NCBI RefSeq assembly: GCF_007096385.1 | Contig: NZ_VJWL01000001.1 | Span: 1,211,488 to 1,275,487, forward strand | DNA from: Aliidiomarina halalkaliphila | Lineage (GTDB): Bacteria > Pseudomonadota > Gammaproteobacteria > Enterobacterales > Alteromonadaceae | Reading direction: 5' to 3' | Length of the DNA: 64,000 bases | Shown here: positions 48,870-58,636 of the stretch, in pieces | Numbering within the stretch: position 1 is the stretch's first letter | How the letters are laid out: each line of letters opens with the position of its first letter | Translations under genes and position numbers: made by a program | Notes under the pieces: model-generated | What the model was told of the DNA's origin: nothing | The model's input: the letters and a program-made list of their open reading frames with translations, nothing else | The model's database searches: none

Positions 48870-50552
48870 GTGGCCGTGCAGCAACCATCCCCGATAGGCA
48901 CACATAACGCACGATACCGTTGGTCTTTGGCCCAACGTTTGAATGTGATCGTCACGGGAATTGTTGCCCTTGCACTACTGATATTCATCGGCATGACCAC
49001 CTTGTGGTTATCCGATTCCGAACGAACCCAATTGGCGGAAAATACCAACGCGGCTGCGATGCGTTTGGCACAACAAGTCGCCGAATCGGATCTATCGTCA
49101 GAGCAATTACAACGTATCTTAAACGACCTTGCTACCCACGAGTTTGTTCAGCATGCGCATATCTATGTGTATATTCCGAACGACAACCGTTTTAGCTACC
49201 GTGCGAGCTATCACCATTCCAGCGCCAGCCCGTTACCTTCCCAAGAAGACTATTTAGTTGATGAACCGGTGCGTACTTTTGGACGTGATTACTTTGAAGT
49301 GGCCATGCCGGTGGTCGGAAACCGTGATTTACTCGGTGCAGTGCTGGTGCGTTCATCCTTATCCCATGTCCAATTCCAATTTCAACGTCACTTATGGTTG
49401 TCTTTGGGGGTATTTTTGGTGGTGATGATTAGCGTGTCCCTTGGCCTTCGTTTTTTTATTCGCGGAATGGAGTCAAATATCCATAAATTTACGCGGGCTG
49501 TGGCGAGCGCGAGTCAAAATAACGACGAGTCATTGCAACATGTGCACTATCTACCAAGTGAGTTTTCCGAGTTACGCTATCAAATCCGCCGTTTGTTGGA
49601 AAAATACCGCCACGAGCAGCGCTACTCCGAGCATGCTAGTAACCAAGCCCGCACCATGCGCGAGCGTATGGAACAGGAAATTGGGGAACGCACCGAGGCG
49701 TTGCTTGATGTGAATCGGAAGCTCACCAAAGCACTCGAAGAGCTGCATCAGTATCAACGTAAACGATTAACAGAAGATAAACTGGCCTCCTTGGGCGAGC
49801 TCGTTGCCGGCATTGCTCATGAAATGAATACACCACTAGGTACTGCCATTACCGCCACGAGCTTGCTGCGCGAACAACGGGAAATACTTGCTGAACGGGT
49901 GCAAGAACAGAGCCTGACTACCGAACAGATGCAAGGGTATTTGCAGCGCACCGACGACAGTATTCAAGTAGCGGACCGCAACCTTATGCGCTGTGCCGAT
50001 CTGATTCAGCATTTCCAACAATTGGCGATGTTTAATCGCAATGACACACCACGGGAAGTGGATTTGGCGGTGTGTGCGCAGCGAACTATTGAGCGTGTTC
50101 AGGATGCGCTAAGCATTCCCGAGCATGTTTCGATTCAACTTGAATGTGCCGCCAATCAACGCGCAGTTGTGCGTCCTTTGGTTCTCGAACAAATTTTGCT
50201 AGAGCTAATCGAAAACTGTATTCGCCATGCCTCCATACGGGACAAAGACGATCAGCCGCTGCCATTACATATTGGAATTCATATAACCTGTGATCCCAAT
50301 TATTTAACGGTTCGGGTTGCGGATGACGGACGTGGCATTGATCCTGAATTATCTGCCCGTATTTTTGATCCTTTTGTAACCTCATCTCGCTCAAAAGGGG
50401 ATAAAGGTCTCGGGTTATTCCAAGTATATAACTGGGTGACTCACCTGCTACACGGCGAGGTACAGTGCGATACCGAGCTTTGGTTCGATGGATCCGATGA
50501 TGAACACGGCACATCAATCACTCTCTTTATTCCAGTGGAACCTACACCTTAG
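48870..50552 (+). CDS. Membrane-bound sensor histidine kinase
   Basis: A 560-residue kinase. Membrane helices lie at about 24-46 and about 175-197, enclosing a periplasmic sensor of about 125 residues. A coiled coil follows (about 245-310). The dimerisation helix holds the phospho-accepting His317 (AGIAHEMNTPLG), then N box LIENCIRHAS, G1 VADDGRGIDP, F IFDPFV and G2 KGDKGLGLFQVYNWV. No receiver or HPt domain. The GTG start 1 nt after the rsmC stop has GGAGAG upstream; a TTG start inside rsmC is less likely. Next to the ArcA-like regulator, but pairing is unproven. Confidence 0.88.
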   Translation: MAVQQPSPIGTHNARYRWSLAQRLNVIVTGIVALALLIFIGMTTLWLSDSERTQLAENTNAAAMRLAQQVAESDLSSEQLQRILNDLATHEFVQHAHIYVYIPNDNRFSYRASYHHSSASPLPSQEDYLVDEPVRTFGRDYFEVAMPVVGNRDLLGAVLVRSSLSHVQFQFQRHLWLSLGVFLVVMISVSLGLRFFIRGMESNIHKFTRAVASASQNNDESLQHVHYLPSEFSELRYQIRRLLEKYRHEQRYSEHASNQARTMRERMEQEIGERTEALLDVNRKLTKALEELHQYQRKRLTEDKLASLGELVAGIAHEMNTPLGTAITATSLLREQREILAERVQEQSLTTEQMQGYLQRTDDSIQVADRNLMRCADLIQHFQQLAMFNRNDTPREVDLAVCAQRTIERVQDALSIPEHVSIQLECAANQRAVVRPLVLEQILLELIENCIRHASIRDKDDQPLPLHIGIHITCDPNYLTVRVADDGRGIDPELSARIFDPFVTSSRSKGDKGLGLFQVYNWVTHLLHGEVQCDTELWFDGSDDEHGTSITLFIPVEPTP

Positions 50553-50594
50553 ATTAGGGTCTGTAGACAGAGTGATGGTAAAATAAACAGGCGC

Positions 50595-50637
50595 TTGACT
50601 TGCTTTATTCGCGCATAAAATCATATTCTTATATAAT
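50595..50637 (+). promoter_or_regulatory. Candidate promoter region of arcA
   Basis: A near-consensus -35 TTGACT (50595-50600) is followed 15 bp later by TAAAAT (50616-50621) and, further on, by TATAAT (50632-50637). Neither spacing is ideal. The A/T-rich 124 bp between the kinase and arcA suggest arcA has its own promoter. Confidence 0.35.
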
Positions 50638-50676
50638 CAATACGATGCTAGCGCCACGCGGAGAACATATATCAGC

Positions 50677-51420
50677 ATGGAACCAAAAAATAACGTCAGA
50701 CTTTTAATCGTCGAAGACGAAGTGGTGACGCGCCAAACTCTAACGCGATTGTTTCAACAAGAGGGTTACGAGGTCTTTGATGCCGCAGATGGTCGTCAGA
50801 TGGAACACATCATGGCGCAACAACCCATCGATATCATTATTATGGATGTGAACCTGCCTGGGCAAAGTGGTCTAGAGCTCGCCGAATCATTGCGTGAACA
50901 AGACAATATTGGCTTAGTTTTCCTGACTGGTCGAGACAGTGATGAAGATCGTTTATTGGCCCTTGAATTGGGTGCCGATGACTATCTGATTAAGCCGTAC
51001 AACCCTCGGGAACTTACCGTGCGTGTGCGCAATTTAGCGCGCCGCATTGAGCAGATTCGCCAACCCAGTGATTCACATGTGGAAGGTAGCCGTCAGTTTC
51101 ACTTTAATGGTTGGGTACTCGACTGCGACAGTCGTTGCTTGTATTCACCCGATAAAAAAGTATTCCGCTTACCGAAAAGTGAATATCGTGCCTTGGAACT
51201 TTTCCTGACCCAACCCGGAAAAATCCATGATCGCGACACCTTAGTGCGAAAAATGTTGGACCGCGAATTGCGTCCGAATGACCGTACGGTAGACGTTGCT
51301 ATCCGCCGTATTCGCCGTCACTTTGAAGCGCATCCGGATACGCCCAATTTAATCACCACGATTCATGGTGAAGGCTATCGTTTTGTGGGTGACGTGTCCA
51401 CCAAGATAGCCGACGAATAA
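50677..51420 (+). CDS. arcA: ArcA-like response regulator
   Basis: OmpR-family regulator for respiratory control, 247 residues (E. coli ArcA 238). The receiver domain has the phospho-accepting Asp57 (IIMDVNLPG) and Lys in YLIKPYNPRELT. The winged helix has FNGWVLDCDSRCL, LPKSEYRALELF, NDRTVDVAIRRIRRHFE and TTIHGEGYRFVG. Each of these matches E. coli ArcA closely (VTRxTL, GLELAESLREQ too). The TorR subfamily is the next closest option. It ends 17 bp from a convergent HPt gene. Confidence 0.88.
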   Translation: MEPKNNVRLLIVEDEVVTRQTLTRLFQQEGYEVFDAADGRQMEHIMAQQPIDIIIMDVNLPGQSGLELAESLREQDNIGLVFLTGRDSDEDRLLALELGADDYLIKPYNPRELTVRVRNLARRIEQIRQPSDSHVEGSRQFHFNGWVLDCDSRCLYSPDKKVFRLPKSEYRALELFLTQPGKIHDRDTLVRKMLDRELRPNDRTVDVAIRRIRRHFEAHPDTPNLITTIHGEGYRFVGDVSTKIADE

Positions 51421-51437
51421 TGAATCATGCTTGTCCG

Positions 51438-51791
51438 CTAGGTTTGGTTGGCTAACCAGGCCTTAGCGGCGGCAATATCTTCATGCATCATCGGCCCCCA
51501 AGCTGAAACGCGCGCTTCCAGTTGCGCCATAGTCCATTGTTCTTTCTCTATAACTTCCATCGATTGCCCCAATCGAATAAACCCCAACGAACGGCAACTT
51601 CCTTTCATTTTATGAGCGCATTGGCGAATTGCCGTCTCATTTTCAAGGCCCATCAAGCCATGTAACTCCTGTAAATACTGGGGACACATACTCTCAAAGG
51701 TTATGAAACTTGCAGCAATCCCTTCTTTTCCAAGGATTTCCACGTATTGTTGAAGTAACTCTGTATCGAGTTGGGCGTCTTTACCTTGCAT
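51438..51791 (-). CDS. Stand-alone histidine phosphotransfer (HPt) protein, HptA-like
   Basis: A 117-residue all-helical HPt domain. The phospho-accepting His60 lies in CAHKMKGSCRSLGF, close to the HPt end of ArcB. In Shewanella oneidensis a separate HptA serves the Arc phosphorelay with ArcA and a distant sensor ArcS, so this may be its counterpart. It sits tail to tail with arcA. A hybrid kinase with a receiver domain would be needed to feed it and is not in the window. Confidence 0.85.
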   Translation of the reverse strand: MQGKDAQLDTELLQQYVEILGKEGIAASFITFESMCPQYLQELHGLMGLENETAIRQCAHKMKGSCRSLGFIRLGQSMEVIEKEQWTMAQLEARVSAWGPMMHEDIAAAKAWLANQT

Positions 51792-51910
51792 AAATCCAAA
51801 TGCCTCTTCACCTGCGTATAGATGACTGTACTATACGCCGACTTGACCTAATTTTCTGCCTATGTGCAATAGCTTTACTGAAGAGGGTGAAGCATACCCC
51901 AATTTTGAGG

Positions 51911-51916
51911 TATAAT
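51911..51916 (+). promoter_or_regulatory. Possible folE2 -10 box
   Basis: A perfect TATAAT lies 62 bp before the folE2 ATG. No good -35 box stands 16-18 bp upstream, so the promoter may need an activator. The 187 bp between hptA and folE2 shows nothing else that I recognise, and no clear Zur-type palindrome. Confidence 0.35.
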
Positions 51917-51978
51917 TAGCGGTCATATTTTCGACAAATGCGCGGTCACTTGCGCCAACGTGGACGGAGAAGTATTGC

Positions 51979-52902
51979 ATGCCGACTTCTATGCCGGATA
52001 TCGCAAACCAAGCCCAAGCTCAAACCGAGGGAAGTCTCGATTGGGTAGGGATGAGTAACATTGAAATGCCTGTGATGATTGCCAGCGAAGCTGGGTTACC
52101 ACAGCAAGTAGGCGCACGTATTGAAGCGTTCGTGAGCTTAGACGATCCGAAAGCCAAGGGCATTCACATGTCGCGGTTGTATCTTGCCGTCGATGAGCTC
52201 GCTAACGACGACGTGTTGAGCGCGAGTAGCATCCGTCGTTTATTAGATCGCTTTATCGAAACCCATGACGACTTAAGCTCAAAAGCTCGGGTCATGTTTA
52301 GTTTCGAATACCTATTGCGTCGCAAATCTTTAGTGAGCGGCAAACAGGGGTGGAAAGGCTATCCAGTGACCGTTGCAGCGACCTTTAATGGTAGCGGCTA
52401 CGATGTAGAGCTGAGCGTGAATGCCACCTACTCCTCGACCTGCCCATGCTCCGCAGCGTTGGCGCGCCAATTGATTCAAGAAGCGTTCAAGAAACGCTTT
52501 CAAGAACAAGAAGTGAGTGCTGAAGAAGTTGCTGCTTGGTTAGGCACGACCGAAGGTATTGTGGCCACGCCACACAGCCAACGCTCGGTGGCGGAAGTAA
52601 AAGTAAAACTCAGTAACGACGTCGATATTTTGCCTATCGTTGCGTTGATCGACCGCATTGAAGGCACCCTGAAAACCCCAGTGCAAGCTGCGGTAAAACG
52701 GGAAGATGAGCAAGAGTTTGCGCGCTTAAACGGGCAAAACTTAATGTTCTGTGAAGACGCCGCACGCCGTTTGCAGCACGAGTTGAACAAGTTGCCGACA
52801 GTACTCGATTTCCGAGTGCGTGTGAATCATTACGAGTCCTTGCATGCCCACGACGCTGTGAGTGTGACAACAAAAGGAATTTCGGGCGGTTATCGTCCGT
52901 AA
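51979..52902 (+). CDS. folE2: GTP cyclohydrolase FolE2 (type IB)
   Basis: Makes dihydroneopterin triphosphate from GTP, the first step of folate synthesis, with a metal other than zinc possible. It has 307 residues. The family motif with the catalytic-site cysteines is [11 protein letters not shown] (Cys155, Cys157); other conserved parts are [14 protein letters not shown] and the [11 protein letters not shown] end. The start has GGAG 9 nt upstream. FolE2 often replaces FolE under zinc shortage, but here no Zur box was recognised, so it could be the only enzyme. Confidence 0.95.
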   Translation: MPTSMPDIANQAQAQTEGSLDWVGMSNIEMPVMIASEAGLPQQVGARIEAFVSLDDPKAKGIHMSRLYLAVDELANDDVLSASSIRRLLDRFIETHDDLSSKARVMFSFEYLLRRKSLVSGKQGWKGYPVTVAATFNGSGYDVELSVNATYSSTCPCSAALARQLIQEAFKKRFQEQEVSAEEVAAWLGTTEGIVATPHSQRSVAEVKVKLSNDVDILPIVALIDRIEGTLKTPVQAAVKREDEQEFARLNGQNLMFCEDAARRLQHELNKLPTVLDFRVRVNHYESLHAHDAVSVTTKGISGGYRP

Positions 52903-52957
52903 TTTGCTGTATACTATCGGGCTCGAAATTCAACCGAAAGCAACGTGAAGCAACGTA

Positions 52958-53992
52958 ATGAAATCTTACGACGTCGTTGGCGTGGGTAACGCCTTGGTGG
53001 ATCAGGAATTTAAAGTAACCGATGAATTCCTCGCAGCCCACCGCATTGAAAAAAGCATCATGACTCTGTTGGACGAAGCGCAACAGCAACTATTGCTCAA
53101 AGAACTGCATAAGCAATTCAAACTGGAAAAACGCGCTGGCGGTGGCTCCGCGGCAAACAGTTTGGTGGCCTTTAGTCAGTTTGGCGGTAAAGCATTTTAT
53201 TGCTGTAAGGTCGCCAACGACGACGATGGAAATTTCTATCAAGAGGATCTTGAGCGCGCTGGGGTAAAAACCCATCTGGTGAAACAAGACAATGACGGTC
53301 ACACCGGTAAATGCGTGGTGATGGTGACACCTGATGCAGAGCGTACCATGTGTACCTTCCTTGGCATCACCATCGATTTTTCTACCGACGAGCTCGAAGA
53401 TGCGGTGGTCGCGGATTCTCATTATTTGTATGTAGAGGGCTATTTGGCCACCTCTGAGATCGCCCGCAATGCGGTGCAAAAAGCACGCACCATCGCAGAA
53501 GAAAACAACACTAAGATTGCCCTCACCTTCTCTGATTCATCCATGGTGAAGTATTACAAAGAAGGCCTTGATGAATTCTTGCAGGCCGGTGTTGAAGTAC
53601 TCTTTTGCAATCAGGAAGAAGCCGAACTATATACCGGTATTGAAGGCTTGGAGCCGGCTATGGATAAGCTACTCGACTATGCCAAGCAAGTGGTGATCAC
53701 GCGCGGTAAGCACGGGGCACTGATTGGCACTCGGGAACGTCGCATTCAAGTACCGGGCTTTAAAGTGGAAGCCATCGATACCAACGGGGCTGGCGATATG
53801 TTCGCTGGCGCCTATTTATACGGCATCACGCAAGGATTAACGCCCGCTCAGGCCGGCACCCTTGCTAGCCGCGCCGCGGCTGAAGTGGTAAGTCATTATG
53901 GCCCGCGCCTGACCACAGAGCGCCAACAAGAACTGCTTGCAGAGTTAAACCTGACTCAGGACGTTGACGTCGCGCAAGCCCAAGCGAACTAA
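52958..53992 (+). CDS. PfkB-family adenosine kinase
   Basis: Sugar kinase-fold enzyme, 344 residues, most like bacterial adenosine kinases. Conserved parts: [13 protein letters not shown], the substrate region [17 protein letters not shown] (about 62-78) and the catalytic [16 protein letters not shown] with the anion hole and catalytic Asp (about 276-291). It is followed by ahcY after 19 bp. AhcY splits S-adenosylhomocysteine into homocysteine and adenosine, and this kinase would turn the adenosine into AMP and pull the reaction forward. Confidence 0.88.
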   Translation: MKSYDVVGVGNALVDQEFKVTDEFLAAHRIEKSIMTLLDEAQQQLLLKELHKQFKLEKRAGGGSAANSLVAFSQFGGKAFYCCKVANDDDGNFYQEDLERAGVKTHLVKQDNDGHTGKCVVMVTPDAERTMCTFLGITIDFSTDELEDAVVADSHYLYVEGYLATSEIARNAVQKARTIAEENNTKIALTFSDSSMVKYYKEGLDEFLQAGVEVLFCNQEEAELYTGIEGLEPAMDKLLDYAKQVVITRGKHGALIGTRERRIQVPGFKVEAIDTNGAGDMFAGAYLYGITQGLTPAQAGTLASRAAAEVVSHYGPRLTTERQQELLAELNLTQDVDVAQAQAN

Positions 53993-54011
53993 TTTACATA
54001 GAGAGAACACC

Positions 54012-55409
54012 ATGTCTGCAAATCCAGCGGTTGCGACCGAAGTAAGTCAAGATTACAAAGTAGCGGATATTAGCTTGGCCGATTACGGCCGCAAAGAAAT
54101 CAATATTGCCGAATCAGAAATGCCGGCACTGATGGCTATTCGCGAGAAGTACAAAGCTAGCCAGCCGCTGAAAGGCGCGCGCATCATTGGCTGCATTCAC
54201 ATGACCATTCAAACTGCCGTGTTGATCGAAACCTTAATCGATCTAGGTGCTGAAGTACGTTGGTCGTCGTGCAATATTTTCTCCACCCAAGACCACGCTG
54301 CGGCAGCTATTGCCGCTGCCGGTATTCCAGTATTCGCTTGGAAAGGTGAAACTGAAGAAGAGTACGAGTGGTGCCTTGAGCAAACGTGCTTAAAAGACGG
54401 CAAGCCATGGGACGCCAATATGATTTTGGACGACGGTGGCGACGTGACTTTGTTGATTCACGACAAATATCCAGAAATGCTTGAAAAAGTACACGGTATT
54501 ACCGAAGAAACCACCACTGGCGTACATCGTTTGTTGGAAATGCTGAAAAAAGGCACCTTGAAAGTGCCTGCAATCAACGTCAACGACTCAGTAACCAAAT
54601 CGAAAAACGACAACAAATATGGTTGTCGTCATTCACTGAACGACGCCATTAAACGCGCAACCGACCACTTGCTCTCGGGCAAGAAAGCCTTGGTTGTTGG
54701 CTACGGCGACGTGGGTAAGGGATCGGCAGCTTCGTTGCGCCAAGAAGGCATGATCGTGAAAGTTACTGAAGTAGACCCCATCTGTGCCATGCAAGCCTGC
54801 ATGGATGGCTACGAAGTGGTATCGCCGTACATTGACGGCATTAACAAAGGCGATGGCTCGACCATCAACCATGACCTTTTGGGTAACACCGATTTAATCG
54901 TGACCACCACAGGTAACGTAAACGTGTGTGACCGCTACATGCTTGCTGCCCTGAAAAAAGGCGCCGTGGTGTGTAATATCGGCCACTTCGACAATGAGAT
55001 CGACACCGCGTATATGCGCAAAAACTGGCGCTGGGAGCAAGTGAAACCACAGGTTCACACGGTGTTCCGTTCAGACAACAGCGACGACTACTTGATTCTG
55101 TTGTCGGAAGGTCGCTTGGTCAACCTAGGCAACGCCACCGGTCATCCAAGCCGTATTATGGATGGCTCGTTCGCGAACCAGGTGCTCGCGCAAATTCACT
55201 TGTTTGAACAAAAGTATGCAGACATGAGCGCAGCGGACAAGAAGACCCACCTCACTGTGCAAGTGTTGCCAAAAGCCCTCGACGAAGAAGTAGCACGCTA
55301 CATGGTACAAGGTTTTGGTGGTGTGATTACCAAGATGACCGAAGCCCAAGCGGAGTATATTGGCGTGACCGTCGATGGCCCGTTTAAGCCAGATAGCTAT
55401 CGTTATTAA
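54012..55409 (+). CDS. ahcY: Adenosylhomocysteinase
   Basis: Hydrolyses S-adenosylhomocysteine, the by-product of SAM methylations. From the ATG at 54012 (GAGAGAA upstream) it has 465 residues. Motifs: [15 protein letters not shown], the NAD site [13 protein letters not shown], the substrate-binding [14 protein letters not shown], and the C-terminal KPDSYRY end that reaches the partner's NAD site. An earlier in-frame start overlaps the kinase gene and adds nothing. It ends in a strong terminator. Many gammaproteobacteria use MTA/SAH nucleosidase plus LuxS instead. Confidence 0.97.
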   Translation: MSANPAVATEVSQDYKVADISLADYGRKEINIAESEMPALMAIREKYKASQPLKGARIIGCIHMTIQTAVLIETLIDLGAEVRWSSCNIFSTQDHAAAAIAAAGIPVFAWKGETEEEYEWCLEQTCLKDGKPWDANMILDDGGDVTLLIHDKYPEMLEKVHGITEETTTGVHRLLEMLKKGTLKVPAINVNDSVTKSKNDNKYGCRHSLNDAIKRATDHLLSGKKALVVGYGDVGKGSAASLRQEGMIVKVTEVDPICAMQACMDGYEVVSPYIDGINKGDGSTINHDLLGNTDLIVTTTGNVNVCDRYMLAALKKGAVVCNIGHFDNEIDTAYMRKNWRWEQVKPQVHTVFRSDNSDDYLILLSEGRLVNLGNATGHPSRIMDGSFANQVLAQIHLFEQKYADMSAADKKTHLTVQVLPKALDEEVARYMVQGFGGVITKMTEAQAEYIGVTVDGPFKPDSYRY

Positions 55410-55478
55410 TTACTAGGGTTCGAACGCCCGAAGCATGCTGCACCTGCACGATAGCTGCTGCGTTATATCCTCTACAAG

Positions 55479-55505
55479 AAAGCGCCTTTCGAGGCGCTTT
55501 TTTTT
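55479..55505 (+). terminator. Intrinsic terminator after ahcY
   Basis: AAAGCGCCT TTCG AGGCGCTTT followed by more T (TTTTT): a 9 bp stem with a stable UUCG loop, 70 bp past the ahcY stop codon. Strong for the plus strand. Confidence 0.92.
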
Positions 55506-55549
55506 ATGCGGTTTCAGGTATACTAGCCCAAAGAATAAGGAATACCTGC

Positions 55550-56128
55550 ATGACGGCAAAACACCCCCAATTAACCTTTCGACAAATGACCCACGCGGAT
55601 CTGGATATGGTCATGGCGTTGGGTAATAAAGTTCATGGCGAGAACTATCTCACCGAACAAAATCTTCCGGATTATTTTGCGCGAGGAATGTCTGAGAATG
55701 GCCGCAATCTGCACTGGTTGGCCTTCGCGGATGAGCAATTAGTCGGCATTCGCTTAACTTTTGCACCACATCGCTGGGATGTGGATCAGTGGTGTACGCC
55801 ACAGGAATGGCCTTTTGCGCCAGAGCAGCTGTGTTACTTTAAATGCTCAGCGGTAGACCCAGACTTTCAAGGGGGAGGCGTGGGTAAATCACTACTCTAC
55901 CACTCCATTATTGAGGCCCAAGGTTCAGGCTGTAAAGGCGGTCTTGCCCATATTTGGCGTCAATCACCCAACAATAGCGCCCTTGAATACTTTACCCGCT
56001 GTGGTGGAGAATTGATTAAAGATCACCCGGAGCGCTGGCTGCGTGCATCGCTCGACGACGGCTATTATTGTCCCGTGTGTGATGGCGTGTGTCATTGCAC
56101 CGCGGCAGAGATGTTACTGCGCTTTTAA
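55550..56128 (+). CDS. GNAT-family N-acetyltransferase with C-terminal Cys cluster
   Basis: A 192-residue GNAT protein. Beta-4 and the acetyl-CoA loop are seen in YFKCSAVDPDFQGGGVGKSL (about 96-114); the remainder of the fold is typical (NNSALEYFTRCGGELI). Its C-terminus has a Cys-rich motif, CPVCDGVCHC, that looks like a metal-binding site. AAGGAA lies 7 nt before the ATG and a TATACT (55519-55524) 25 bp upstream. Acceptor substrate unknown. It converges with the flavin oxidoreductase. Confidence 0.85.
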   Translation: MTAKHPQLTFRQMTHADLDMVMALGNKVHGENYLTEQNLPDYFARGMSENGRNLHWLAFADEQLVGIRLTFAPHRWDVDQWCTPQEWPFAPEQLCYFKCSAVDPDFQGGGVGKSLLYHSIIEAQGSGCKGGLAHIWRQSPNNSALEYFTRCGGELIKDHPERWLRASLDDGYYCPVCDGVCHCTAAEMLLRF

Positions 56129-56137
56129 CAGCGCCCG

Positions 56138-57451
56138 TTAACCCCGTTGCAACGCATAGAAGGTTCGTAACGCCAAACGGCGCAATTGCGGCAAAGGAAA
56201 GCGCGGTAAAGCGCTTTGATAAAACGGCAACTCAGGTAAGCTATCGCCCGCCACAAGCTGTGCCAAACGTTTTCCTGCCAAGCTCGCAAAAGCCACCCCT
56301 GCGCCGCAGTAGCCCATACTTGTATAAACACCAGCTTCCGGCGAATACACGCGGGGCATGGAATCGAGCGCCACGCTAATCCAACCGGACCAATAGAAAT
56401 CGCTCGTGAGCCCCTGCAAGCTTGGGAAAGTTGCCTGCACTGCCGCTTCTAATCGCGCCCGATGGCGGGGGTGGGATTCAGACGCTCCGGTGACCGCACC
56501 GCGCCCACCAAACAATAAACGACCATCGGGAAGCAGTCGGTAATAGTATTTGAGCGTTCGGGTATCCATCATCATATCGTTAATCCGCAATCCCTGGGCA
56601 TTCTGTTCATGCTGGGTTAACGGACGGGTGACCAAGATACTCGACAACACCGGCATTTGCCGCGCGCTCAGCTGTGGAAACGGCGATTTCGCCAAATAAC
56701 CGTTGCTACACAGCAGCACGTGATTCGCCCGAATCGTGCCGGAAGGGGTGGTAAGTTGATGCCCACTACCCTGCTTTTGCCACGCCACCACTGGATGATG
56801 AGGTACACAGCGTACGCCAGCGTTCAGGGCATGTTGTAAATAGACACCCACAAGGGCGCGGGGATTTACCGCCCGCGCGGGGGTCACCTCTAAGCCACCG
56901 TGGTTCCATGAAAGGCCAGGAACTTGCTGGGCAATATCATCGGGGCTTAACCAATGTGCAGTGAGGGCCGTATGTGCATAAAGGCTTTGTTGGCGCTGCA
57001 ACTGAGCAGCCATTTTAGCGCTATGGGCTAGGCGAAGGTAACGGGTATGCAATAAATCACAGGACACATCCGATGCATCCACCATGGCTTCCACATGGGT
57101 AATACTGGTGGCGAATTCCTGTTGCACCGCGCACGCGGTGTCAAAACCGAAGGATTTCTGATAATCGCTAAAACTTAAACGCCCAGTTCCTGGCAAGAGA
57201 AAACCGGCATTACGGGAACTGCAGCCTGCTCCGATACCGCCGGCATCGATCAGCACCACCTCTCGACCTCGCTGCGCTAATTCAATTGCTGCATTGAGGC
57301 CGGTATAACCCGCACCAATCACGACCACATCAGCGCTGCCCGGAAGTGGGCTCGCATCAAATGCGGGCAATTCCGTATTGCTCGCCCAATAAGACTGCAC
57401 ACCACGCTCGTGGTCTCGTGGGATCTGGTTATGCGTTAGTGGATCATACAT
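56138..57451 (-). CDS. FAD-dependent amino-group oxidoreductase, DAO family
   Basis: A 437-residue flavoenzyme of the D-amino-acid oxidase (glycine/D-amino acid) fold. The N-terminal FAD site is VVVIGAGYTGLNAAIELAQ (about 42-60), followed by GAGCSSRNAGFLLPG, the flavin-contact motif. The C-terminal GYCGAGVAFASLAGK holds the second FAD segment. The pattern resembles gamma-glutamylputrescine oxidase (PuuB) and related enzymes, but no polyamine genes are near, so the substrate is open. It lies 42 bp after natB on the same strand and may end that operon. Confidence 0.85.
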   Translation of the reverse strand: MYDPLTHNQIPRDHERGVQSYWASNTELPAFDASPLPGSADVVVIGAGYTGLNAAIELAQRGREVVLIDAGGIGAGCSSRNAGFLLPGTGRLSFSDYQKSFGFDTACAVQQEFATSITHVEAMVDASDVSCDLLHTRYLRLAHSAKMAAQLQRQQSLYAHTALTAHWLSPDDIAQQVPGLSWNHGGLEVTPARAVNPRALVGVYLQHALNAGVRCVPHHPVVAWQKQGSGHQLTTPSGTIRANHVLLCSNGYLAKSPFPQLSARQMPVLSSILVTRPLTQHEQNAQGLRINDMMMDTRTLKYYYRLLPDGRLLFGGRGAVTGASESHPRHRARLEAAVQATFPSLQGLTSDFYWSGWISVALDSMPRVYSPEAGVYTSMGYCGAGVAFASLAGKRLAQLVAGDSLPELPFYQSALPRFPLPQLRRLALRTFYALQRG

Positions 57452-57493
57452 ACAAACATCATCTCCCTCGAGACAGCGCGTTCCCAGAATTGC

Positions 57494-58636
57494 TTACAGC
57501 CCAAACACCACCTTTTCGCTGCGCAACATGCGCGTCACCACGCCCACGAGCACAAGAGTGAGCGCCAGAGTAATGGCACTTCCTGCTATTACCGCCATTA
57601 CGTCCAGTGGCTGGCCGGCGATGGATGAGAACAACACATTGTGTTGCGATGTCACCGGAAGCATTTTTAGGATCGGGTGCTCAAAGCGGGTAAATTCTAA
57701 TGCGAAAATTGCTGCGACGGGAATGAACATCACCAGTGAAATATAGGTTTGCGCTTCTTTAAACGATTTTGCTCGGAAACTCACAAAGAGTTGCAAGATA
57801 CTGGCGAACAATGCCAAAGGGATCAGCACCAGGGCAATCACGAATTGCTGGCTCCACGACATCGCAAAATCGATACCCAGCTTCTCCAAAGGCACAAACA
57901 GAAACACTACGGGAATTAATAGCAGTGCTAGAATTCCACCAAAGGCAGCAAAGCTTGCGGCTGCGGTGGCTTTGGCGGCAACAAGCCAATGGGTTGCCAC
58001 CGGTTGCGCCAACAGAAATTCTAAGGAATTGCGCTCACGCTCTCCGGCACTGCTATCAATGGCCACGTTCATGCCCGAGAAAAACACCGACATCAGTACA
58101 AAGACCATCACCATACCGAGCACCAAAGCTGCACGGGAGCCTTTAGTGGCGGTATCTTGCCGATCAACCTGGAGCGGTTGAATCACCTCCGAGCTGATCC
58201 CGCGCAAGGTTAAACGATGAATCGCAATACTTTGCCCATATTCGCGTAATGCAGACTCCACGCGATTGCGCTGGCTTTGGGCACTGCGCTCGCTGTAATC
58301 CGCGCGCACGACAATTGGGATAGGCTTTGCTCGCGCTAAATCCTCTGCGTAGGTCTCAGGAATTTCTAACCAGATATCCTGTGCTGGGTGCTCGTCGCTC
58401 CCCGGAAGAATGCGACGTGACTCCAAGAAATTCACCAAGGCCGGCGCATACTCGGCCCCGTCGATATGGACCCGCACATCCCGTTCCGACACCACATCTT
58501 TGATCAGCACCATAAAGGCAACGGCCATGAGCATCGGGCCAAACAGTGCGTAAGACATCGCGGCCATTAAACTGCGGCGGTCGCGCACTGCATCGAGCAT
58601 TTCCTTGCGCCAAATGGTAAAAAATACGCGCTTCAT
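57494..58636 (-). CDS. ABC-2 type exporter permease, NatB-like
   Basis: A 380-residue inner-membrane permease. One membrane helix near the N-terminus (about 22-45) is followed by a large periplasmic domain (about 46-175), then five to six more helices to residue 375. The ABC-2 architecture resembles NatB (sodium export in Bacillus) and other proteins of the ABC2_membrane_3 type. Its start overlaps the ATPase stop by 4 nt. Substrate unknown. Confidence 0.87.
   Translation of the reverse strand: MKRVFFTIWRKEMLDAVRDRRSLMAAMSYALFGPMLMAVAFMVLIKDVVSERDVRVHIDGAEYAPALVNFLESRRILPGSDEHPAQDIWLEIPETYAEDLARAKPIPIVVRADYSERSAQSQRNRVESALREYGQSIAIHRLTLRGISSEVIQPLQVDRQDTATKGSRAALVLGMVMVFVLMSVFFSGMNVAIDSSAGERERNSLEFLLAQPVATHWLVAAKATAAASFAAFGGILALLLIPVVFLFVPLEKLGIDFAMSWSQQFVIALVLIPLALFASILQLFVSFRAKSFKEAQTYISLVMFIPVAAIFALEFTRFEHPILKMLPVTSQHNVLFSSIAGQPLDVMAVIAGSAITLALTLVLVGVVTRMLRSEKVVFGL

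Noticed and set aside
51792-51978. Zur box before folE2
   Set aside because: No palindrome close to the Zur consensus could be found by eye.
52903-52957. SAH riboswitch before the adenosine kinase-ahcY pair
   Set aside because: Only 55 bp before the kinase and 19 bp before ahcY, too short, and no such fold was seen.
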